A stretch of DNA of 64,000 nucleotides. Origin: Luteolibacter rhizosphaerae. GTDB taxonomy: Bacteria; Verrucomicrobiota; Verrucomicrobiia; Verrucomicrobiales; Akkermansiaceae. The notes beneath the pieces were generated by a model that saw only the letters and a program-made list of their open reading frames with translations, searched no databases and was not told the origin of the DNA. The DNA lies in contig NZ_JAPDDR010000010.1 of assembly GCF_025950095.1 (NCBI RefSeq), positions 186,001-250,000 of the forward strand. Reading direction: 5' to 3'. Both the position numbers and the translations under genes were made by a program. Shown here one piece after another: positions 34,564 to 41,533 of the stretch (within the stretch, counting starts at the first letter, position 1; every line of letters begins with the position of its first letter).

Positions 34564-34992
34564 ATGAAGTTCCTCCTCTTGGCACTGGTAGTGTCGGTGC
34601 TTTTTGCGGGGTGGCAGTGGCTCCGGCCCTATGAATGGAGCCCGGACAGCGGGGCGGACCATCACGTCACCCGATGCCTGGTGGAACGCAGCCACTCCAA
34701 CTATTGGCTGCGGATTTTTCTGAGATCGAACGAGGGCGAGGAGATCGACTTCATGAAGCCGCTCCAGCTCGTCACGGCAGACGGCCGCACGCATGCGATC
34801 GCCGAGCTGGATCGCGAAGGCAGCGAGCGCGCGATCGATACGATCGTCCTCCGCTTCTGGCTGGAGGAGAAGGATTTCGCGGGGCCGCTGAGTCTCCAGA
34901 TCAACGACGGCAAGCTGTCGATCCGCAGCGGCGACACCTTGCCCCGCATGGCGGACGGCGCTTTCCGTGTGTTCAATTCCACCCGCTGGTGA
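34564..34992 (+). CDS. Small exported or membrane-anchored hypothetical protein
   Basis: A 142-residue protein starting at ATG 34564 with an N-terminal hydrophobic segment (FLLLALVVSVLFAGWQWL). The remainder is a beta-rich soluble domain (HHVTRCLVERSHSNYW, GPLSLQINDGKLSIRSGD). I do not recognise the family. It ends 3 bases before coaX and is probably in the same operon. Confidence 0.65.
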   Translation: MKFLLLALVVSVLFAGWQWLRPYEWSPDSGADHHVTRCLVERSHSNYWLRIFLRSNEGEEIDFMKPLQLVTADGRTHAIAELDREGSERAIDTIVLRFWLEEKDFAGPLSLQINDGKLSIRSGDTLPRMADGAFRVFNSTRW

Positions 34993-34995
34993 TCG

Positions 34996-35733
34996 ATGGC
35001 TTGGCTCCTGGTCGATAATTCCAATACCCGCACGAAGTTCGCTCTGGGTGATGCAGGCGGCCTGCTCGAGGCCCGCACTTGGATCCCCACTGCGGAGATC
35101 TCCGCCGCCGTGTTGGAGACGAAATTCGCCGGATGGGAGTTTGAAGGCACCCTGCTCTGCTCGGTGGTTCCCGAGAAAGCCCGCATCCTACGGGATCATT
35201 TGGTGAAACATGGGCCGGTGCATCCGCTTACATGGAAGAGCGCCATGGGCTTGGAGATCGACTATCCGAATCCCGAACAGATCGGTGCCGACCGGCTGGC
35301 CAATGCCATCGGCGTGACCGCACGCCACGGCGCGCCGGCCATCGTGATCGATTTCGGCACCGCGGTGACCTTCGATGTGGTTTCCGCCGGTCCCGCCTAT
35401 TGTGGCGGCGTGATTGCCCCCGGCCTCGGCGCGATGCAGGACTACCTCGGCAAGCGCACCGCCCTTCTCCCCCAGATCGAGCTGGAAGAGCCTGCCTCGG
35501 CGATCGGGAAGTCCACCGTGGAGGCGATGCGCGCCGGAGCGGTCTTTGGCTACCGCGGGCTGGTCCGGGAAATTGTCGCGAAGCTCCGGATCGAAATGGG
35601 TGGAAACCCTGTCATTGTGGCCACCGGAGGCGATGCAGGCCTTATTGCACGTGGGCTTCCGGAGATCGGGGCCGTCGATCCGGACCTCACTCTGGAAGGC
35701 CTCCGTTTGGCAGCTTTGATGAATCTTGCATAA
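34996..35733 (+). CDS. coaX: Type III pantothenate kinase
   Basis: The first step of coenzyme A synthesis, phosphorylating pantothenate with ATP. The 245-residue protein has the ASKHA-type P-loop WLLVDNSNTRTKFALGD, the active-site block IGADRLANAIG, DFGTAVTFDVV, GGVIAPGLGAMQDYL and VIVATGGDAGLI. These match CoaX rather than PanK I or II. Confidence 0.95.
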   Translation: MAWLLVDNSNTRTKFALGDAGGLLEARTWIPTAEISAAVLETKFAGWEFEGTLLCSVVPEKARILRDHLVKHGPVHPLTWKSAMGLEIDYPNPEQIGADRLANAIGVTARHGAPAIVIDFGTAVTFDVVSAGPAYCGGVIAPGLGAMQDYLGKRTALLPQIELEEPASAIGKSTVEAMRAGAVFGYRGLVREIVAKLRIEMGGNPVIVATGGDAGLIARGLPEIGAVDPDLTLEGLRLAALMNLA

Positions 35734-35782
35734 AAGTACGTGCCAAGCCCGTTTGAAGTGGATACAAAGTAATCGCTAAGCC

Positions 35783-36736
35783 ATGGCTGATACCCCTCTC
35801 GCAATCGGTGTCGATTTCGGCGGAACCTCCGTCAAATTCGGCGTTCTCTATCGGAGCAACATCATCGACCAAGCCCCTCCGGTTTCCACGCCGGACTTCG
35901 ACGGGCCGGACGCCTTGATCGACGCCATGCTGCGTGTGATCGGGGATCTCCGAGAGCGACACCCGCGGATCGAGGCGATCGGCGTGGGCGTCCCCGGCTT
36001 CGTCCATTTCGAGAAGGGTATCGTGCACAACCTGACCAACGTGCCCGGCTGGGTCGCCATCCCGCTCAAGAAGAAGCTGGCGGACGCCACCGGCCTGCCG
36101 GTCGTGGTGGAGAACGACGCCAACTGCATGGCCTACGCCGAGTGGAAGCGAGGCGCAGGCCGCGGCCTGAACCACCTCGTGGCTCTCACCCTCGGCACCG
36201 GCGTGGGTGGCGGCGTGGTGGCGAATGGCAAGATGGTGCGCGGGGCCCAATTCGGCGCAGGTGAAATCGGGCAGATGTCGATCGACTGGCAAGGCCGCCG
36301 CGGAGCCTATGGCAATCTCGGTGCCTTGGAAGATTACGTCGGTAACAACGAGATCGCGGCCGATGCTCGCCAAGTGTATCTGGATGCGGGCATCGAACGC
36401 CATCTCCCCGAATGCACTCCCGCAGCGCTGGCCAAGGCAGCCCTGCTCGGAGATGAGATCGCCCTCGGCATCTGGGACAGCGTGGCGGCCAAGCTCGCCA
36501 CCGCGATCATGAACTGCTGCTGGCTGCTCAATCCGCAGGCCATCATCATCGGCGGCGGCGTGGCCAAGGCCGGGGACATCCTCTTCAACCCGCTCACCGC
36601 GCACCTCTACGCGCAGCTCTCCGCCCCCTTCAAGGAGCACCTGATGATCCTGCCCGCCCGCTTCGGTAACGAGGCCGGCATGGTGGGTGCCGCAGCGCTG
36701 GCCTTGGAAGAGGCAGGTGTGGTGCTGCAGCCCTGA
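35783..36736 (+). CDS. ROK-family sugar kinase without the usual zinc motif
   Basis: A 317-residue kinase of the glucokinase/NagK type. It has the ATP site IGVDFGGTSVKFGV, the catalytic Asp region VVENDANCMAYAEW, LTLGTGVGGGVVANGKM and IIIGGGVAKAGD. The ROK zinc signature (His, then CxCGxxGCxE) is replaced by IGQMSIDWQGRRGAYGNLGALED: no cysteines and no His (about residues 160-182). The enzyme is probably still a kinase with an altered local fold. It could phosphorylate glucose or an amino sugar; nagB elsewhere in the window may be related. Confidence 0.85.
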   Translation: MADTPLAIGVDFGGTSVKFGVLYRSNIIDQAPPVSTPDFDGPDALIDAMLRVIGDLRERHPRIEAIGVGVPGFVHFEKGIVHNLTNVPGWVAIPLKKKLADATGLPVVVENDANCMAYAEWKRGAGRGLNHLVALTLGTGVGGGVVANGKMVRGAQFGAGEIGQMSIDWQGRRGAYGNLGALEDYVGNNEIAADARQVYLDAGIERHLPECTPAALAKAALLGDEIALGIWDSVAAKLATAIMNCCWLLNPQAIIIGGGVAKAGDILFNPLTAHLYAQLSAPFKEHLMILPARFGNEAGMVGAAALALEEAGVVLQP

Positions 36737-36767
36737 TAGTTCCTTTTCGGAGACAAGCTCGTCTCGG

Positions 36768-37043
36768 ATGTCTGCTGCGCAATCTTCCAACGGAAGCACA
36801 TGGCGCGTCGGCCATCGAGGTCGGGACTGCATGTATTACGAAGAGCTTCGTGACGGAACCTGGCAGCGGCTCGATATTGATGGGTAAATGCTGATGAGCA
36901 GTGCTCCTCATCACCTCATCTTCTTCTGCTCTGCGGAGGCATGGCAGCGCTATCCGGAATGGGCCAAGGACCGGCGGGATGAGATCATTGCCCGAATCAA
37001 GAGCGAGTTCCGCGAGCCCGCTTACGAATACATGGGAGACTAG
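36768..37043 (+). pseudogene. Small conserved-looking protein gene split by an in-frame TAA
   Basis: Two open segments lie in the same reading frame: 36768-36887 (39 codons, ending IDG-TAA) and 36888-37043 (51 codons, beginning MLMSSAPHHLIFF). The halves read as one polypeptide: STWRVGHRGRDCMYYEELR, then DGTWQRLDIDG, then EAWQRYPEWAKDRRDEII and ARIKSEFREPAYEYMGD. From memory of similar verrucomicrobial proteins the joined form has IDGEMLM, which would make TAA a one-base change from GAA. Alternatives are a two-gene operon with directly abutting stop and start, or readthrough. It converges with the histidine kinase gene with a 4-base overlap. Confidence 0.55.
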
Positions 37044-38599
37044 GTCCCCGACTCGACCGAACTCGGAAAGCTCACCGTGAAGGTGGTGCCTCGATTGGAT
37101 CGGCTTTCCACCGCGATCGTCCCGCGCCCTGCTTCCACCATGCCCTTGCAGATCGCCAGACCCAGGCCATAGCGGCCGCCGGAAGCATTGCGTGATTTGT
37201 CCGCACGGTAGAAACGGTCGAAGATGTGCGGGAGATCCGCCACCGGGATTCCCGGCCCGTCGTCCGCCACGCTGACATGCGAACGCCCATCTTTCTGCCA
37301 CGCGCGGACGGTGACCGTTCCACCGTGACGTCCGTGGTGGATCGCGTTCTCGACCAGGTTCATGATGACCAAGGCCACCCGGTCTTCACTCCCGATGCAA
37401 GGTGCGGATAGAAGTTCCTGAGCCAAGGTGACCGAGCGCGACGAGGCCAAGGGCTTGAGGCGCGAGAGCGTTTCGCGGGCGGTATTCGCGAGATCGAGCG
37501 GTTCTCCTGCCGCCGTTGCATCCCCGGCGTCCAAGCGGGCCAACTCCAGCAAGGATTCGGCGAGCCGCTTCATCTGCCGTGCGGTATCGAGATTCCCTGT
37601 TAGAGCCTCGCGATACTCCTCCGGACTGCGCTCGCGCGAAAGGGCGGATTGCGTTTCCGCGATGAGCACGGCGAGCGGTGTGCGCAATTCATGGGAAGCA
37701 TCCGAGGTGAAGCGCTTCTGCTGGGCGAAGCTGTCCTCAAGCTTCGAGAAGGTATTGTTCAGAACCGTGGCGAGTTCATGCAGCTCGCTGCCCGGACTGG
37801 TAGCCGGAATCCGCTCGGAGAGATTGCCATCCGAGATCCGCCGCGCCGCGCTGGCGATATCCTCGATCGGACGCATGGAGCGCGAGGTCAGCCACCATCC
37901 GCCGCCGAGCCCGACCGCGAACACGGCGAGGCCGGTCAGCGAAAGGCGCAAGGTAAAAGGTTTCATGCCGGTGAGATCTGCCGCCACCGGACGCCCGGCA
38001 AGTACGCACTCGCCGCGCTCGGTGAAGTGGAAGGCTTCGCGATAAGCTCCGCGGTCCCGGAACTTCGTCTGGGTATCACGCCCTTCGGCACCGGGAATGC
38101 CGATATCCTCCGGAGCATTGTCGGACTTCGACAGCCGGTCGGAGCGGCCGGTCCACACGGCATAATAGTAATCCTCCCCCGCCTCCCCCGGGAACATCGC
38201 GGCGACGTCCGCGGGAACGGGATTCGTCGGCCGCCCCGGCGGCTCGTCCCCGAACCAAGGACGCATCCGTTCGTCCGGGAACCCGTCGAACTCCTTCTTG
38301 CTCCACTCGCGGCTCGGTGGCGGACGCCGCGGCCCGCCGTCCGGCGGTCCCCACGGTCCATCATCCGGCCTACCGGAACCAAACCGCGGCGGCGGCATCC
38401 GCCCGAAAGAAGGAGACTCCTTCCCACCCCGGATCCCGACTCCCAGTGCCGCGGCCCGCTTCGACAGCTCCTCGTCCAGACGCCTCACCCGATGGGTCTT
38501 CTCCAATTGCCACGACACCACGCAGAATGCGCCCAGCAATCCGGTCAGCAACACGGCCAACCAGATCTGCAAACGCCAGCGGATGGAGTTCGTGATCAT
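37040..38599 (-). CDS. Two-component sensor histidine kinase
   Basis: A 519-residue membrane kinase starting at 38599, 4 bases after the response regulator's stop. It has membrane helix 1 near residues 10-30, a Pro/Gly/Arg-rich periplasmic region to about 205, helix 2 near 210-228, then HAMP (SMRPIEDIASAARRISDGNL). The HisKA domain has the phospho-acceptor in SDASHELRTPLAVL (His about 303). The HATPase domain shows IMNLVENAIHHG, VADDGPGIPVADLPHIFDRF and GLGLAICKGMVEAG. The signal is unknown; the periplasmic region resembles metal- or stress-sensing EnvZ/CusS-like kinases only in general layout. Confidence 0.93.
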   Translation of the reverse strand: MITNSIRWRLQIWLAVLLTGLLGAFCVVSWQLEKTHRVRRLDEELSKRAAALGVGIRGGKESPSFGRMPPPRFGSGRPDDGPWGPPDGGPRRPPPSREWSKKEFDGFPDERMRPWFGDEPPGRPTNPVPADVAAMFPGEAGEDYYYAVWTGRSDRLSKSDNAPEDIGIPGAEGRDTQTKFRDRGAYREAFHFTERGECVLAGRPVAADLTGMKPFTLRLSLTGLAVFAVGLGGGWWLTSRSMRPIEDIASAARRISDGNLSERIPATSPGSELHELATVLNNTFSKLEDSFAQQKRFTSDASHELRTPLAVLIAETQSALSRERSPEEYREALTGNLDTARQMKRLAESLLELARLDAGDATAAGEPLDLANTARETLSRLKPLASSRSVTLAQELLSAPCIGSEDRVALVIMNLVENAIHHGRHGGTVTVRAWQKDGRSHVSVADDGPGIPVADLPHIFDRFYRADKSRNASGGRYGLGLAICKGMVEAGRGTIAVESRSNRGTTFTVSFPSSVESGT

Positions 38600-38603
38600 A
38601 ACG

Positions 38604-39254
38604 TCACTCGACCAGATACCCCTCACCACGGCGGGTGGCGATCAGATCCGATCTCAGCTTGCGCCGGATGCCGTGCACATGCACGTCCAGCAGGTTCGAA
38701 AGCGTGTCCTCGTTCTCATCGAAGAGATGCTCGTAGAGTTCCGTGCGGCTGATGACCTGACCGCGATGCAGCGCGAGATACTCGAGGATGGAATACTCAC
38801 GGGCTGTTAGATTCGCCACCTTGCCGCCGAGCGAAACGCGACGGGAGCGGGTATCGATCTCAACATTACCCACGATCACGGTAGGATGCGAGCGTCCTGC
38901 ATGACGCCGGATGATCGAGCGGATCCGCGCGAACAGCTCGTCGAGCTCGAAGGGCTTCACGGGATAGTCATCCGCACCGCCATCGAGTCCACGCACCCGG
39001 TCACTCGTCGAATCGCGCGCCGTAAGCATCAGCACGGGCGTGCTCTTCGATTCGCGCAAGCGCCCGAGAATTTCCCATCCGTCGATCCCCGGCAACATCA
39101 CATCGAGAACGATGGCGTCGTAATCGCAACTCTTGGCTTTGAACAACCCATCCTCGCCGTCCTCCGCGGTATCGACGGCGTAGCCTTCCTCCCGCAAGGC
39201 TTTCGCCAAGGCGCGGAGTAAGCGGGGTTCGTCTTCTACGATCAATAACCTCAT
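38604..39254 (-). CDS. OmpR/PhoB-family response regulator
   Basis: A 216-residue regulator. The receiver has acidic residues VEDEP, the phospho-Asp51 in AIVLDVMLPG, and a Lys in DDYPVKPFEL. The C-terminal winged helix shows NLTAREYSILEYLALHRG, LYEHLFDENEDTLSNLLD and VHVHGIRRKL. Partner of the adjacent kinase in one operon. Direct CTTAA repeats 11 bp apart in the divergent region upstream could be its own binding site. Confidence 0.95.
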   Translation of the reverse strand: MRLLIVEDEPRLLRALAKALREEGYAVDTAEDGEDGLFKAKSCDYDAIVLDVMLPGIDGWEILGRLRESKSTPVLMLTARDSTSDRVRGLDGGADDYPVKPFELDELFARIRSIIRRHAGRSHPTVIVGNVEIDTRSRRVSLGGKVANLTAREYSILEYLALHRGQVISRTELYEHLFDENEDTLSNLLDVHVHGIRRKLRSDLIATRRGEGYLVE

Positions 39255-39305
39255 GAGCTACAAAGGCGCGCATGATGCGCGGAAGGCAGCATAGCACGGC
39301 TTGGA

Positions 39306-39374
39306 TTAAGGGAAGATGAAAGCCACACCGCAAAATTTTCCGATGATTTTCCGTCCCTTAACCAAGGCTTAATC
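39306..39374. promoter_or_regulatory. Possible response-regulator operator between the regulator and the dioxygenase gene
   Basis: CTTAACC (39357-39363) and CTTAATC (39368-39374) are direct repeats with an exact 11-bp period, as expected for OmpR/PhoB-type dimers. GATTAAGGGA at 39304-39313 provides inverted matches (TTAAGGGA pairs with TCCCTTAA at 39354-39361). The site lies between the divergent response-regulator and dioxygenase genes. Confidence 0.45.
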
Positions 39375-39411
39375 GACCCCGCGCTAAGGTGCGCTCATCG
39401 AAAGGAAACAG

Positions 39412-40257
39412 ATGAGCCGATTCCGCCACCAACTCGCACCAAACCGCCGGGGATTCCTGACCGGGATGGGTGTGGCCTTCTTCGGGATCCGCGGCCTGAT
39501 GGCCGAGGAACTCGACAGGGCCACCGGGCGGATCGCCACGCCGGAGATGACGGAGGGGCCCTACTATCCGGACAAGATGCCGCTGGATACGGACAACGAC
39601 CTCCTCATCATCAACGATGCCATCACCCCCGCCGTCGGTGAGATCTCCTGGGTCAGCGGCTGCGTCATGGACGCCAGCGGCCAACCCCTCCGCAACGCCA
39701 CCGTCGAGATCTGGCAGTGCGATGCCAAGTCGAGCTACATCCACAGCCGCGGCCGCAACGAGAACGGCTTGGACGGCAACTTCCAAGGCTACGGCCGCTA
39801 TCAGACGGACTCCACCGGCCGCTACCAGTTCCGCACGATCAAGCCGGTATCCTATGATCTGAACGGCATGTTCCGCGCGCCGCACATCCATTTCGCGATA
39901 AGCCGCAACGGACGCCGGATCTTCACCACCCAGATGATGGTGAAGGGCCACGCCGACAACGCCCGCGACCACGTGCTCGGCGAGATCGCCGACGCGAAGG
40001 CCCGCGATACCATCCTCGTCGACTTCTTGCCCATACCCGGCTCCAAACTGGGTGAACTCACGGCGAAGTTCGACCTCATCATCGGTCGCACCTTGGAAGA
40101 GGGAGACGATCACAAGCTTTTAGGAGGCATCGGCAAAGCCGAAGCACGACGATTTGGAGGTCCGCCTGGCCGGGGTCGCTTACGCCCTGGCGGAGGAGCA
40201 GGCGGACCTCCGCCCCCTCCCCGCGGTGGACCACCACCGGAGCCGCGGGCTCAATGA
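39412..40257 (+). CDS. Tat-exported intradiol ring-cleavage dioxygenase-like protein
   Basis: A 281-residue protein related to protocatechuate 3,4-dioxygenase. The N-terminus has a twin-arginine signal (APNRRGFLTGMGVAFFGI). The beta-sandwich core starts at EMTEGPYYPDKMPLDTDNDL. The non-heme iron ligands expected from the family are visible: Tyr in SSYIHSRG, Tyr in IKPVSYDL, and two His in APHIHF. Family ends lie near residue 235; residues from about 249 to 281 are Pro/Gly/Arg-rich and are encoded by an inserted hairpin repeat. The role may be oxidation of aromatic diols outside the cytoplasm; many such exported homologues lack proven substrates. Confidence 0.85.
   Translation: MSRFRHQLAPNRRGFLTGMGVAFFGIRGLMAEELDRATGRIATPEMTEGPYYPDKMPLDTDNDLLIINDAITPAVGEISWVSGCVMDASGQPLRNATVEIWQCDAKSSYIHSRGRNENGLDGNFQGYGRYQTDSTGRYQFRTIKPVSYDLNGMFRAPHIHFAISRNGRRIFTTQMMVKGHADNARDHVLGEIADAKARDTILVDFLPIPGSKLGELTAKFDLIIGRTLEEGDDHKLLGGIGKAEARRFGGPPGRGRLRPGGGAGGPPPPPRGGPPPEPRAQ
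40156..40211. repeat. Second hairpin family, copy 1 (inside the dioxygenase 3' end)
   Basis: GGAGGTCCGCCTG (40156-40168) and CAGGCGGACCTCC (40199-40211) form a perfect 13-bp stem around a 30-base loop ending in TGGCGGAGGAG. It encodes the low-complexity C-terminus of the preceding protein. Confidence 0.85.
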
Positions 40258-40280
40258 TCTAACAGGATTTCCTGGAATAC

Positions 40281-40336
40281 GGGGGCCGCCTGGCCACGAG
40301 CTGAGTAGGCGAGTGGCGGAGGAGCAGGCGGCCCCC
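40281..40336. repeat. Second hairpin family, copy 2
   Basis: GGGGGCCGCCTG (40281-40292) and CAGGCGGCCCCC (40325-40336) form a 12-bp perfect stem with a 32-base loop ending in GTGGCGGAGGAG. Relative to copy 1, arm bases differ on both sides in a way that keeps pairing. Confidence 0.85.
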
Positions 40337-40388
40337 TCTTCCCGCCCCTCTTTGTGCGGGCGGACGCAGCTCTTCATTCCGCAACGAT

Positions 40389-41413
40389 ATGAAAGAGACC
40401 CGACCCCTGCCGGTGCATATCCCGGTGAACCGCCGCCGCTTCTTCAAGAGCATGGCTACTGCATCCGCGGGCTTCACTCTGCCGGGATTCCTGGCGGAGG
40501 CCCTGACACAGTCCCCCATCGTCACTCAAGGCCCTTACTATCCGCTTTCGGACGACATCCCCTTGGACAAGGACAACGACCTTGTCCAACTCGGCGACAG
40601 CCTAACAGCCGCTACGGTGTCGTCACTTACATCACCGGCCGCGTGCTGGATTCCAGCGGGAACCCTGTGAAGAACGCATTGGTGGAATGCTGGCATGCCG
40701 ACCACGAGGGCGACTACGTCTACTCGACCGGCACCGGGCGGAACTCGGCCTGCGATGCGAACTTCGCCGGATTCGGTCAGTTCCTTACCGGTTCCTCCGG
40801 ATACTTCAAATTCCGTACCATCAAGGCGGGTCTCTACACCGGCCGCACCCGCCACTTCCACTGGGGCGTGACGCTGCCGGGAAGAACCACGCGGGCCTGC
40901 ACTCAGACCGGTTGGAACGAGATCGCCTACGCGAACAGCGGCTCGGTGTGGGCCACGCAGAACTCGAACGACAATGTCTTTGCCTCCCTGACAACCGAAC
41001 AGAAAGCAGCCATCCTGCTCAACTTCGCGGCGGTGGAGGGCACGACCACCGGCGAGGTGTATGCGAACTGGGACTTCGTGAGCGGCTACACCCCGGTGGA
41101 ACCCACCTATCCCGCGCCCGGCGGCTTTGTCGCGAGCGGCGAACCCGTGGTGGGACCAAACAACACCGTCCGCTACAAGATCGTCATCCCTGCTTACACC
41201 AACTACTGCTACGAGATCTATGGTAACCCGACGCTGGCGGACCTGGAGTGGAGGGCCCTGCCTTTCTCGCTCACGCAAACGGGAACCTTGGACCGGCACA
41301 AGCACGTTGCCACCGCCGAAGGCAGCCTGACCGTCTACGTCGCGGCACCTGCCACCAAGGGATTCTACAAGGTGGCATTCCGCGTGCCCGGAGCCAATAC
41401 CGGCACGCCCTGA
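40389..41413 (+). pseudogene. Frameshifted intradiol dioxygenase-like gene, paralogue of the preceding one
   Basis: The ATG at 40389 opens with MKETRPLPVHIP and a Tat signal (VNRRRFFKSMATASAGF), then TQGPYYPLSDDIPLDKDND, parallel to the preceding gene. Around 40602-40615 the frame changes: the continuing homology (YGVVTYITGRVLDSSGNPV) is in another frame and runs to the stop at 41413. Expected iron ligands are present in the second part (DYVYS, AGLYTG, RHFHWG). A beta domain not found in the first paralogue lies at the C-terminus. Either a recent inactivation or a sequencing error; no slippery sequence is evident. Confidence 0.75.
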
Positions 41414-41426
41414 AAGGTTAAACGCG

Positions 41427-41463
41427 AATGCCGGTCGCCCTGCGCAGGGCGACCGGCATTTTC
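41427..41463 (+). terminator. Terminator after the second dioxygenase gene
   Basis: A near-complete 34-base palindrome centred on CCCTGCGCAGGG (AATGCCGGTCG and its complement outside), followed by TTT. The short T-run makes strand use less certain. Confidence 0.8.
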
Positions 41464-41533
41464 TAACGATCTGCGCGGAGGAATCTCCCCGGAGAAATTT
41501 CCTCCGCGCCGAGCTCATCCGGCGGACCGGACT

